A DNA stretch of 51,713 nucleotides, taken from CAZWKX01 sp964614095 (lineage in GTDB: Bacteria > Actinomycetota > Acidimicrobiia > Spongiisociales > UBA11373). Below, piece by piece: positions 25,843 through 34,653 of the stretch. Location: assembly GCA_964614095.1 (NCBI GenBank), contig CAZTJO010000013.1, positions 1-51,713 on the forward strand. Direction: 5' to 3'. Position 1 is the first letter of the stretch. Each line of letters begins with the position of its first letter. A program made the translations under genes and the position numbers. The notes beneath the pieces are model-generated. The model was given only the letters and a program-made list of their open reading frames with translations. It searched no databases and was not told the DNA's origin.

Positions 25843-28446
25843 GTGATGGGAGCGATGGAGCCGGCGTACGACCCGAAGAAGGTCGAAGCGCAGTGGTACG
25901 ACCGCTGGGAATCCGCGGGCGTCTTCCGTCCTGAGCACAACCAAGGCGGCGAGCCGTTCTGCATCGTCATCCCTCCTCCCAATGTGACTGGGTCGCTTCA
26001 CATGGGACACGCCCTCAACCTGGCGATCCAGGACGTGATCATCCGGCGCAAGCGCATGCAGGGCTATGCCGCGCTTTGGGTTCCCGGATGCGATCACGCC
26101 GGCATCGCCACGCAGAACGTTGTTGAGCGTGAGCTTGCTGCAGAGGGTTTGAGTCGGCACGACCTGGGGCGAGAGCGTTTTGTCGAACAGGTTTGGATGT
26201 GGAAACGGCGTTCCGGAGGTCGGATCACCGAGCAGATTAGGCGGCTCGGCTTCTCCTGCGATTGGACCCGGGAACGATTCACTATGGACGAGGGGCTCTC
26301 TCGTGCCGTGCGCACGGTGTTCCTGCACCTCTACGAGGAGGGCCTCATCTACCGGGGACGCCGGGTGATCAACTGGTGTCCGCGCTGCCTGACCGCGCTC
26401 AGCGACATCGAGGTTGAACACGAGGATCTCACCGGTGAGCTGGTGCACATCCGTTATCCGCTGGTGGAGGGCGATGGTTCTGTCGAGGTGGCGACGACGC
26501 GAGCCGAAACCATGCTCGGCGATACCGCCGTCGCCGTGCATCCCGACGACGCCCGGTATCGAGACCTCATCGGCAAAACGGTGCGGCTTCCCCTGCTGGG
26601 CCGGGAGATCCCCATCGTGGCCGATGAGGCGGTGGATCCCGAGTTCGGCACCGGAGCGGTGAAGGTGACGCCGGCACACGACCCGGTGGACTTCGAGATT
26701 GCCCAGAGGAGCGGGCTTGCCGCCATCTCGATTCTCGACGAGGCGGCACTGATCACCGAAGAGGGGGGGCCATTCTGCGGGCTCGATCGTTTTGATGCCC
26801 GTGCCGCGGTGAAGGAGGCGCTGGCCGCTGCGGGTGTGCTCGGCGAGGTCCAGGAATACGCCCATTCGGTGGGCCACTGCTACAGGTGCGGCACCGTGGT
26901 CGAGCCCTACCTCTCGGAGCAATGGTTCGTGAAGGTCCGCCCGCTTGTCGAGCCTGCCATCGAGGCCGTCAAGAAGGGGGCGATCCGTTTTGTGCCCCAG
27001 CGTTGGGAGAACAATTACTTCCACTGGATGGAGAACCTGCGTGACTGGACCGTCTCTCGCCAGATCTGGTGGGGGCATCGTATTCCCGCCTGGTACTGCG
27101 ACGAGTGTGGTGAGGTGATCGTGGCCCTGAAGGATCCCTCCGGCTGCTCCTGTGGGTCGTCCCGCCTGCGTCAGGAAGAGGATGTGCTCGACACCTGGTT
27201 CTCCTCGGCCCTGTGGCCGTTCTCCACCCTGGGCTGGCCCGATGACACCGATGATCTGCGCGCCTTCTATCCCAACTCGGTGTTGGTGACGGCCTACGAC
27301 ATCATCTACTTCTGGGTGGCCCGCATGATCAAGATGGGTCTGCACTTCACCGGCGACGTTCCTTTTCCTGATGTCGCCATTCATGGCCTGATCCGAGCCT
27401 CCGACGGCCGCAAGATGTCCAAATCTCTGGGCAACGTTTCCGACCCTCTGTTGATTGCCGAAGAGCACGGTGCCGACCCACTGCGGCTGGCGCTGATTCA
27501 GGCGGCTGCTCCGGGCCACGACGTCATCGTGCAGCCGGAAATGATCGATGCGGCCCGCCGCTTCGGCAACAAGCTGTGGAACGCGGTGCGTTTCGCCCTG
27601 CCCCATGTGGGCGAGAAGAGCGTGCCCGCCGAAGGGGGCTATCCCGAGGACCCGGCTCCCGAGGAACGGTGGGTGCTGGCCCGTCTGCACGAGGTGACCA
27701 AGAGGTTCGACACGCTCGGCGACGAGTACCGATTCAGCGATGCCTACGCCATGCTCTATACCTTTGCCTGGTCTGAGGCCTTCGACTGGTTCCTCGAATT
27801 GGCCAAGGCCCCGCTGCGTGAAGAAGACTCCGGCACGGTGGCTCACACCGTGGGGGTGGTCCTGCGCGACCTCATCAAGCTGTTCCACCCGGTGATTCCG
27901 TACCTCACCGAGGAGCTGTGGTCGTATCTTGTTGGTGATGGCCTGCTGGCCGGATCGTCCTGGCCTCAGCCGCCGCCGTACGAGGCACCCGAAGGATTCG
28001 ACGTCTTCCGCGATGTGGTGGTGGGCATCCGCAGATTCAGGGCCGAGCACGGCCTTGGTCCCCGTCATCCGCTCGACATCGTGATCTTTGATCCGGAAGG
28101 GGTGGCTGCCGATTGGTGGCCCCGCCAGCTGGAGTCTCTGGCGGGAGCCGAGCCGGAGTGGGCCGCAGCGGCTCCAGAACGATCGGGCCGGACCCGTTTT
28201 GTGGTGAGTCCGCTGGAGGTTTACCTCTCGCTGGAAGGGATCGTTGCAGTCGAGGCAGAACGGGAGCGCCTGAACAAGGCGATCGGCAACGCCGAGGACG
28301 GCCTGGCTCGGACGGAGGGCAAACTGGAGAACCCGCAGTTCCGCGAGCGAGCGCCTGCGGAGGTGGTGGCGAACGAAGAGGCCAAGGCTGCGGAGCTCGG
28401 CCGCCGCCTGGAGCGACTCCGGGCGCAGCTGGACGAACTGGGGTAG
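25843..28446 (+). CDS. valS: Valyl-tRNA synthetase
   Basis: ValS charges tRNA-Val. The protein has 867 residues. Class I signatures are PNVTGSLHMGHALN (HIGH) near residue 45 and GRKMSKSLGN (KMSKS) near 525. The editing domain lies between them (GDTAVAVHPDD, GTGAVKVTPAHDP). Two Cys pairs (WCPRCLT and CDECGEV...CSC) may bind zinc. The C-terminus is the coiled coil that grips tRNA-Val (ERERLNKAIGNAE...RLERLRAQLDEL). The start is GTG 25843, ATG 25846 or ATG 25855; none has a well-spaced SD. TATGAT at 25823-25828 suggests a very short leader from a second promoter. folC follows. Confidence 0.97.
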   Translation: MMGAMEPAYDPKKVEAQWYDRWESAGVFRPEHNQGGEPFCIVIPPPNVTGSLHMGHALNLAIQDVIIRRKRMQGYAALWVPGCDHAGIATQNVVERELAAEGLSRHDLGRERFVEQVWMWKRRSGGRITEQIRRLGFSCDWTRERFTMDEGLSRAVRTVFLHLYEEGLIYRGRRVINWCPRCLTALSDIEVEHEDLTGELVHIRYPLVEGDGSVEVATTRAETMLGDTAVAVHPDDARYRDLIGKTVRLPLLGREIPIVADEAVDPEFGTGAVKVTPAHDPVDFEIAQRSGLAAISILDEAALITEEGGPFCGLDRFDARAAVKEALAAAGVLGEVQEYAHSVGHCYRCGTVVEPYLSEQWFVKVRPLVEPAIEAVKKGAIRFVPQRWENNYFHWMENLRDWTVSRQIWWGHRIPAWYCDECGEVIVALKDPSGCSCGSSRLRQEEDVLDTWFSSALWPFSTLGWPDDTDDLRAFYPNSVLVTAYDIIYFWVARMIKMGLHFTGDVPFPDVAIHGLIRASDGRKMSKSLGNVSDPLLIAEEHGADPLRLALIQAAAPGHDVIVQPEMIDAARRFGNKLWNAVRFALPHVGEKSVPAEGGYPEDPAPEERWVLARLHEVTKRFDTLGDEYRFSDAYAMLYTFAWSEAFDWFLELAKAPLREEDSGTVAHTVGVVLRDLIKLFHPVIPYLTEELWSYLVGDGLLAGSSWPQPPPYEAPEGFDVFRDVVVGIRRFRAEHGLGPRHPLDIVIFDPEGVAADWWPRQLESLAGAEPEWAAAAPERSGRTRFVVSPLEVYLSLEGIVAVEAERERLNKAIGNAEDGLARTEGKLENPQFRERAPAEVVANEEAKAAELGRRLERLRAQLDELG

Positions 28447-28450
28447 GGCC

Positions 28451-29731
28451 ACGAATTACGCCGATGCCATCGCCTATCTCGACGGTCACATTGGCCGCGG
28501 GGTGAAACCCGGGCTGGAACGCATTTCCGGGCTGCTGGAGTTCATGGCGGATCCTCATCGCGGCTACCCGGTGATTCACATCGCCGGCACCAACGGCAAG
28601 ACCTCGACGGCGCGTATGGTGGCGGCGATCCTCCTCGAGCACGGCCTGACCCCGGGCTTGTTCACCTCGCCCCATCTCCAGGTGATCGAGGAACGTTTTG
28701 AGACGGGCGGCGAGCTGATGACCCAAGAGGAGTTTGCCGCCGCCGTCGAGGAGGTGAAGCCGATCGTCGACATCTTTGAGGAGCGCGGCGGCGACGGCAT
28801 TACCTACTTCGAGCTGACCACCGCTCTGGCCTTCTCATGGTTCGCTGAGCGTGCCGTCGACGTGGCCGTCGTCGAGACGGGGCTGGGAGGCCGCCTCGAT
28901 TCGACCAACGTCGTTGAGAGCGAGGCGGCCGTGGTCACCACGATAGGACTGGAGCACACGGAGTTCCTGGGGGACAACCTCGGCGCCATCGCCGCCGAGA
29001 AGGTGGCGATTCTCGACGATGGTCGGGTTCTCGTTACTGGCGACTTGCCGGCCGAAGCTCTGGAGGTGGCGCAGCGGCGGGTGGAGGCGACGGGGTCAAC
29101 TTGGCTGCGCCTGGGAACAGAATTCGGCATTCGCGAGGCGCGGGCGGCCGATGGAGGCTGGAACGTCGATCTGCAGGGGGTATACCGCGACTACGAGGAG
29201 ATGCTGCTCCGCCTGCACGGGCGGCATCAGACGGTGAATTGGGCCAACGCTGTGGCCGCCGTCGAGGCACTGTTCGGGCGAAGTCTCGATAACGACGCAG
29301 TGGTGGCGGCGGCCTCGAAGGTGGCGTTGCCCGGGCGCATGGAGGTAGTCGGCCGCGATTCGGCCGTCATGCTTGATGGGGCGCACAATCCGGCGGGCGT
29401 GGCGGCACTGGCGGCGGCGCTGTACGAGGAGTTCCCGGCCACCAGGTGGTCGCTGGTGTTCGGGGTTATGGTCGACAAGGACGTTGCCGAGATGTTGCGG
29501 GTGCTGGCCCCTCATGTGGATTCTCTCCATGCGGCGGCGGCCGCAGATGGGCGCGCTCGTCCCGCCGAGGATTTGGTCGCCGCCGCGGCCGAAGCCGGCA
29601 TCGAGGAGGCTATCGCCCACGGCAGCGTGGCTGAGGCGGTGGCGGCAGCGCAGGCCGATGACGGACCGCTGCTCGTCACCGGCTCTTTGTACGTTGTTGG
29701 AGAGGCCCGCACTGCAATCACGCTCGGGTGA
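28451..29731 (+). CDS. folC: Folylpolyglutamate synthase/dihydrofolate synthase, apparent ACG start
   Basis: FolC adds glutamate to (dihydro)folates. The P-loop is IAGTNGKTSTARM, with TSPHLQVIEERF, ETGLGGRLDSTNV, the GLEHTEFLG motif and MLDGAHNPAGV in the C-terminal Mur-ligase domain. The first usual start codon is GTG 28502, but the frame is open upstream and encodes NYADAIAYLDGHIGRG, the conserved first helix of FolC. The codon just before NYAD, where family members have Met, is ACG at 28451, five bases after the valS TAG. So the start seems to be ACG, or ATG with a base error. From ACG the protein has 426 residues, from GTG 409. Confidence 0.92.
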   Translation, partial: TNYADAIAYLDGHIGRGVKPGLERISGLLEFMADPHRGYPVIHIAGTNGKTSTARMVAAILLEHGLTPGLFTSPHLQVIEERFETGGELMTQEEFAAAVEEVKPIVDIFEERGGDGITYFELTTALAFSWFAERAVDVAVVETGLGGRLDSTNVVESEAAVVTTIGLEHTEFLGDNLGAIAAEKVAILDDGRVLVTGDLPAEALEVAQRRVEATGSTWLRLGTEFGIREARAADGGWNVDLQGVYRDYEEMLLRLHGRHQTVNWANAVAAVEALFGRSLDNDAVVAAASKVALPGRMEVVGRDSAVMLDGAHNPAGVAALAAALYEEFPATRWSLVFGVMVDKDVAEMLRVLAPHVDSLHAAAAADGRARPAEDLVAAAAEAGIEEAIAHGSVAEAVAAAQADDGPLLVTGSLYVVGEARTAITLG

Positions 29732-29760
29732 GGTACCATCCCGGCCGATCCGAGGAGTTC

Positions 29761-30159
29761 ATGGTGGAGAGCACGTTCGTCATGGTGAAGCCCGATGGGG
29801 TCGAGCGCGGTCTCGTCGGCGAGGTCATCAATCGTCTGGAGCGCAAAGGCCTTCGCCTCGAGGCGATGCGCATGATGGAGATCGGCAGCGACTTGGCCCG
29901 CCGGCACTACGAGGAGCACGTCGACAAGCCGTTTTTCGGCGATCTGGTGGCCTTTGTCACCAGGGGCCCGGTGGTGGTCATGAAGTGGTCTGGTGAAGGC
30001 GCCATCGGTGTGGTGCGAGCGCTTATGGGCAGCACTAACCCGCGTGATGCTTCACCGGGGACCATTCGGGGGGATTACGGTGTGCAGTTGACGGAGAACA
30101 TCGTGCACGGGTCGGACTCGGCTGAGAGCGCGGAACGCGAACTCCAACTCTTCTTCTAG
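29761..30159 (+). CDS. ndk: Nucleoside diphosphate kinase
   Basis: Ndk passes the gamma phosphate from ATP to other NDPs through a phosphohistidine. The protein has 132 residues, the short bacterial form. It shows TFVMVKPDGVERGLVGEVI, the active-site His in NIVHGSDSAESAERE, and RGDYGVQLTENIVHGSDS. MGSTNPRDASPGTIRGDYG is typical for the Kpn loop and dimer region. ATG 29761 is chosen; GGAG at 29754-29757 is close upstream. TACCAT at 29734-29739 is a possible -10 box. Confidence 0.97.
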   Translation: MVESTFVMVKPDGVERGLVGEVINRLERKGLRLEAMRMMEIGSDLARRHYEEHVDKPFFGDLVAFVTRGPVVVMKWSGEGAIGVVRALMGSTNPRDASPGTIRGDYGVQLTENIVHGSDSAESAERELQLFF

Positions 30160-30196
30160 GGCAGGTACACTCTCCAGCAACCCAACGGGGGCTGTA

Positions 30197-31225
30197 ATGC
30201 CGGGCGCTATGCCTCTCGCTGGCCGCGACATGGCCATCGATCTAGGGACCGCGAACACTCTGGTGTATGTGCGCGGCCAAGGCATTGTGCTCAATGAGCC
30301 CTCCGTGGTCGCCATCAATACCCGTGATCACCGGGCGCTCGCCGTGGGTATGGAGGCGAAGCGCATGATTGGGCGGACCCCTTCTCACATCCAGGCGGTG
30401 CGGCCTCTGCGAGACGGCGTCATTGCCGATTTCGACATCACCGAGAAGATGCTGCGCTACTTCATCAAGAAGGTGCAGCCGCGGCGCTGGGCTCGTCCCC
30501 GGATCATCGTTTGTGTCCCGTCGGGAATCACCGGGGTCGAGCGGCGCGCGGTTGAGGAGGCGGCCTACCACGCCGGCGCCCGCCGCGCCTTCACCATCGA
30601 AGAGCCCATGGCGGCCGCCATAGGGGTGAACCTTCCCATCTACGAGCCGACGGGCTCGATGATTGTGGACATTGGAGGCGGGACCACCGAGGTTGCCGTC
30701 ATATCAATGGGCGGCATTGTGGTGTCCAAGAGTGTGCGAATTGGCGGCGACGAGGTGGACGAGGCCATCGTCAACTGGGTCAAGAAGGAATACAACCTCC
30801 TCCTCGGCGATCGTACTTCCGAACAGCTGAAGATGGCGATCGGCTCGGCATGGCCCTTCTCGGAGGAGCCGAACGCCGAGATTCGCGGTCGTGATTTGGT
30901 CACCGGACTCCCGAAGACGGTCATCGTCACCGCACAGGAGGTGCGTGAGGCCGTTGAGGAGCCGGTGCAGGGCATGGTCGACGCCATCAAGTTCTGTCTG
31001 GACAAGACGCCGCCGGAGCTTGCTGCCGACATGATGGAGCGTGGCATCATGGTCACCGGCGGCGGAGCGCTGCTGCGAGGGCTCGATGTTCGTATTGCCA
31101 ACGAGACCGGTACCCCCGTCTTGACTGCGGAGCGCCCGCTGCTGTCGGTGGTGTTGGGATCGGGATATTGCCTGGAGGACTTTGATGTTCTGCAGGAACT
31201 CCTGACATCCACCGGCCAGCTCTAG
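30197..31225 (+). CDS. mreB: Rod shape-determining protein MreB
   Basis: MreB is the bacterial actin that guides lateral wall synthesis. The protein has 342 residues: phosphate 1 loop AIDLGTANTLVYV, the VCVPSGITGVERRAVEEAA stretch, phosphate 2 loop IVDIGGGTTEVAVIS, and the adenosine motif IMVTGGGALLRGLD. ATG 30197 and the second in-frame ATG at 30209 are both possible; GGGGG precedes the first. TACACT at 30166-30171 is a likely -10 box. It is the first gene of mreB-mreC-mreD-mrdA-rodA, so this organism is expected to elongate along its side walls, unlike polar-growing mycobacteria that lack MreB. Confidence 0.97.
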   Translation: MPGAMPLAGRDMAIDLGTANTLVYVRGQGIVLNEPSVVAINTRDHRALAVGMEAKRMIGRTPSHIQAVRPLRDGVIADFDITEKMLRYFIKKVQPRRWARPRIIVCVPSGITGVERRAVEEAAYHAGARRAFTIEEPMAAAIGVNLPIYEPTGSMIVDIGGGTTEVAVISMGGIVVSKSVRIGGDEVDEAIVNWVKKEYNLLLGDRTSEQLKMAIGSAWPFSEEPNAEIRGRDLVTGLPKTVIVTAQEVREAVEEPVQGMVDAIKFCLDKTPPELAADMMERGIMVTGGGALLRGLDVRIANETGTPVLTAERPLLSVVLGSGYCLEDFDVLQELLTSTGQL

Positions 31226-31268
31226 CCATGACTCCCCAGGCCGGAGGCGGTCGGGGCGTTGGGAGCCG

Positions 31269-32228
31269 GTGATGTGGAGACCGTCGCCACTAGATCGAAC
31301 CACCTCGGTGTTCATCTCGCTCGTGGTGGTCTCGATGACTCTCATTACCTTCGATCTCCGTGCCTCGGAAGGGGCCGGGTTTGGGGACACGCTGCGAGAA
31401 GGTTTTCAGACGGTTTTTGAGCCGGTGCAGCGCGGAGTGAGCGCGGTGACCCGGCCCATCGTCGGTTTCTTCGAGGGCATCTCTGATCTTTCCAGCCTGC
31501 GCGATGAGAATCGTGACCTTCGTGAGCAAGTAGCCCAGCTCGAGCAGGAGCTGGCCGAGACGGAGGCGCTGGAGCGGCAGGTGCGTGAGCTCGAAGAGAT
31601 TCTCGGCATCGAACCGCCGGAAGGGCTCGAGAGTGTTGTCGGCCAGGTACTGGCGGTGGGCCCTTCCGAGTTTGACCACATCCGGCTCATCGACAAGGGC
31701 CGCGACGACGGCATAACCGTGGACATGCCGGTGATAGATGAGGGTGGCCTTGTCGGCAGGGTGGTGGCGGTGACGGATACGGCGGCGCGGGTCCGGTTGA
31801 TCACCGACCCCACCATGAAGATAGCGGTTCGGGTGGAGAGAACCGGTGAGATCGGGTATCTCGTGGGGCGGGGCAACGGTCCCATGGCCCTGGAGATGAT
31901 CAACACGAACGCGGTCCTTGTCGAAGGTGACCTTCTCGTCACCGCGGGCAGCCGGTATCCGGCGGGGATCAGTGTGGCCCGTGTCGCGGAAGCAGCTCGG
32001 GCCGAACTCGGCTTCACCCTCCGGACGACGGCGATACCCACTTCCGAAGTCACCCGTGTCGATTTTGTCGAGGTGCTGATCTTCACGAGCGATGATGTTG
32101 AGATCGCCGAGCTCGAGGGCGATGAAGACGGTTCGGTGGATACGCCCCCGGATCAAGGTGAGCCCACAGAGGGCGGGCCGGAGGAGAATCCGGTGACCAC
32201 CGAACCCGGAACGACGCTGAACCCGTGA
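31269..32228 (+). CDS. mreC: Rod shape-determining protein MreC
   Basis: MreC is an anchored extracellular scaffold that activates PBP2 within the elongasome. The protein has 319 residues: a helix near residues 12-32, a coiled coil (LRDENRDLREQVAQLEQELAETEALERQVRELEEIL in pieces), then the two beta-barrel domains with ARVRLITDPTMKIAVRVERTG and LVTAGSRYPAGISVARV. An acidic Thr/Pro tail of about 40 residues ends the protein. GTG 31269 and ATG 31272 are adjacent alternatives. It ends in a GTGA overlap with mreD. Confidence 0.95.
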   Translation: MMWRPSPLDRTTSVFISLVVVSMTLITFDLRASEGAGFGDTLREGFQTVFEPVQRGVSAVTRPIVGFFEGISDLSSLRDENRDLREQVAQLEQELAETEALERQVRELEEILGIEPPEGLESVVGQVLAVGPSEFDHIRLIDKGRDDGITVDMPVIDEGGLVGRVVAVTDTAARVRLITDPTMKIAVRVERTGEIGYLVGRGNGPMALEMINTNAVLVEGDLLVTAGSRYPAGISVARVAEAARAELGFTLRTTAIPTSEVTRVDFVEVLIFTSDDVEIAELEGDEDGSVDTPPDQGEPTEGGPEENPVTTEPGTTLNP

Positions 32229-32743
32229 AGTGGCGCAGAGCGATCGTCGTTGTCGCCATCATCGTGTTGACCGCGGCTATGCAGACGACGGTGTTTGTCC
32301 GTCTCAGGCTCTTTGGTGCGGCCCCGCAGCTCGGGGTGCTTGTGGTCATCGCTATGTCGCGGAACCTGGAGCCGATTGAATCTCTTCTGTACGGCTTCGG
32401 CACCGGGCTGCTTCTCGATCTGCTGGCAGAGACTCCGTTGGGGTTGTGGGCCCTGGTCTGTGCCGCGGTGGCCTACACAACGGTGCGGCTGCGGCGGCGC
32501 CTCGAGGACGAGGTGACGCTTCTGGGTCCGGCGGTGTTCGTGTTCACCTTCGGCGCACTCGCTCTATTCGCCATCCTCAGTACGATCTTCGGTCAGAAGA
32601 CATTCTCCAACGCAGGGTGGGTGGGCTTCATGATGCTCCCCGCGCTCTACAACTCTCTGCTCGCCGTCCTGGTGCTTCCGCTTATCACGAGGCTGATCCC
32701 GGGGGCCGGACGCCGGTACGACACTGTGAGGTGGGACCTGTGA
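32225..32743 (+). CDS. mreD: Rod shape-determining protein MreD
   Basis: MreD is the integral membrane partner of MreC. The protein has 172 residues with five or six hydrophobic helices and the family features QTTVFVRLRLFGAAPQL and GTGLLLDLLAETPLGLWAL. It starts at GTG 32225, overlapping the mreC stop, and its own TGA overlaps the GTG of mrdA, so the four genes are translationally coupled. Confidence 0.93.
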   Translation: MKWRRAIVVVAIIVLTAAMQTTVFVRLRLFGAAPQLGVLVVIAMSRNLEPIESLLYGFGTGLLLDLLAETPLGLWALVCAAVAYTTVRLRRRLEDEVTLLGPAVFVFTFGALALFAILSTIFGQKTFSNAGWVGFMMLPALYNSLLAVLVLPLITRLIPGAGRRYDTVRWDL

Positions 32744-34653
32744 CCCGCGGCTGGCGAGTTGTCACCTTGGGTGTGGTGTTTATCGCCTTTTTCACCGTTG
32801 TTGTGCTGCGGCTCTGGTATCTGCAGGTGAGCACGCTGGCTTCGGCACTGGAGACGTCGTACCTGCAGCGCATCCGGGTCGTCACCATCGAGGCGCCGCG
32901 CGGCGACATCTACGACCGCGACGGGCTGCAACTGATGGCGGGCACCCGGGCCACGCTCGGGCTTGTGGTCGATCGGAAGCTTGTCACCGAAGACCGTGAG
33001 GGTCAGCTGATCAACAACCTGGCGGCTCTGCTCGGTGTGCCTCCGTCGGAGATCCGGGCCGAGTTCGACGAGCAGGGCCTCGGCGAGCGATTCCGGCTCA
33101 GCGACGATATCGGTGAGGCGACCGGGCTGTTCGTTCTCGAGCACACCGAGGACTTCCCCGGGGTGACCATCGAGCCGGTTCCGGTCCGGGTCTACCCCAT
33201 GGGGGAAGTGGCGGCGCACGTCATCGGCTACGTCGGGGCGCCGGCTGAGGACGACCTGAGGCGGCCTGAGATCACCATCCGCGATCGGGTGGGACGATTC
33301 GGCATCGAGGGAGAGTACGACCGGCTCTTGAGGGGGACTCCGGGCACCATTTACTACGAAGTGAATGCCCGGGGCGAGGTTCTGGGGATTATCGAAGAGG
33401 AGCCGCCGATTGCCGGTGCGAGCGTCATGACCACCATCGACATCGAGCTGCAGCGTTTTCTGGAAGACTCGCTGTACGACGGAATCTCGCTGGCGCGTCA
33501 GGATGGCGAGGACGTCATCCGCGCCGCCGGAGTGGTGCTCGACCCGCGTGATGGCTCGGTGCTGGCGATGGCGTCGGTACCTGCCTACGACCCCAGCTTG
33601 CTCTCTGACGGCACGCTCACCCAGGAGGAGTGGGCCGGGATGTCCGAGAAGGCGGTGCTCAACAACTTCGCCATCCAAGGGCTCTACCCGCCGGCATCCG
33701 CCTTCAAGGCCGTCCCCTATACGCTGGCGCTCGAGAACGAGATCTGGCCTGAGGTCGAGCAGGAGGAATACCGGCATTTGCTCGACCCCAACGATCCATC
33801 GTCGTTCTATGCCGACGGCGATCTTGAGTTTCCGGAGACTCCACCCTTCCACGACTGGAAGGTGCACGGTCTCGTCAACATCAACACGGCGTTCCAGGTG
33901 TCGGCCGACAACTACTTCTGGGGTATCGCCCTCAAGATCTGGTACGACGAGGATCAGAACCTTCTTCAGGATTGGGCTCGAGCTTTTGGGTACGGCACCG
34001 AGACGGGCATAGATCTTCCCTACGAGCTGGCCGGGATTGTCCCCGATCGTGATTGGTTCGCCTATCACCAGTTCAACAACACCGGCCTGGTGCGCGCCGA
34101 GGGCCCCTGGTCGGGCGGTGATCTGATGAACGTCGCCATCGGCCAGGGCGCCATGGTGGCCACTCCGCTGCAGGTGGCGAACTCCTATGCAGCAATGGCC
34201 AACGGGGGAACACTGTGGCGGCCTCGGGTGGTCGATTCGGTGCGCGATGCAGAGAACCAGACGATCTTCTCGAATCCGCCGAGCGTTATTCGGACCATCG
34301 ACATATCGGACGAGACGGTGCGAAACTTCCTCTCCGACCTGCATGGTGTCGTCGCCAATGAGGGTGGGACGGCCCACAAGGCGTTTGAGGGTTTTGGAGA
34401 CAGCTTCGAACGGGTCGGAGGCAAGACCGGCACTGCCCAGATTCTGGTGGCGATCGAGGAAGACGAGCAGGACATAGATACCGCCTGGTTTGTCGGCGTG
34501 GCTCCGCTTGATGATCCCCAGTATGTGGTGGCGATTGTGGTGGATCAGGGTGGAAGCGGCGGGAAGATCGCAGCACCGGTGGCGCGGGCCATCCTGCAGT
34601 ATGTGATGGGCGAAGACGTCGATCGGATCATCCTGGGCGAGGACACAGACTGA
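32740..34653 (+). CDS. mrdA: Penicillin-binding protein 2 (elongasome transpeptidase)
   Basis: This class B PBP cross-links peptidoglycan together with RodA. The protein has 637 residues from GTG 32740. An N-terminal helix (VVTLGVVFIAFFTVVVLRLWYLQ) is followed by the pedestal (APRGDIYDRDGLQL, RVYPMGEVAAHVIGYVG, FGIEGEYDRLLRG) and the transpeptidase domain. Active-site motifs are S320-A-F-K, SADN near 388, and KTG at 562. mreD overlaps upstream by GTGA; rodA overlaps downstream by one base. Confidence 0.96.
   Translation: MTRGWRVVTLGVVFIAFFTVVVLRLWYLQVSTLASALETSYLQRIRVVTIEAPRGDIYDRDGLQLMAGTRATLGLVVDRKLVTEDREGQLINNLAALLGVPPSEIRAEFDEQGLGERFRLSDDIGEATGLFVLEHTEDFPGVTIEPVPVRVYPMGEVAAHVIGYVGAPAEDDLRRPEITIRDRVGRFGIEGEYDRLLRGTPGTIYYEVNARGEVLGIIEEEPPIAGASVMTTIDIELQRFLEDSLYDGISLARQDGEDVIRAAGVVLDPRDGSVLAMASVPAYDPSLLSDGTLTQEEWAGMSEKAVLNNFAIQGLYPPASAFKAVPYTLALENEIWPEVEQEEYRHLLDPNDPSSFYADGDLEFPETPPFHDWKVHGLVNINTAFQVSADNYFWGIALKIWYDEDQNLLQDWARAFGYGTETGIDLPYELAGIVPDRDWFAYHQFNNTGLVRAEGPWSGGDLMNVAIGQGAMVATPLQVANSYAAMANGGTLWRPRVVDSVRDAENQTIFSNPPSVIRTIDISDETVRNFLSDLHGVVANEGGTAHKAFEGFGDSFERVGGKTGTAQILVAIEEDEQDIDTAWFVGVAPLDDPQYVVAIVVDQGGSGGKIAAPVARAILQYVMGEDVDRIILGEDTD

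Noticed and set aside
25822..28452. Antisense frame of 876 codons opposite valS
   Set aside because: The same GC-bias effect; no recognisable motifs, and it overlaps the valS leader and start.
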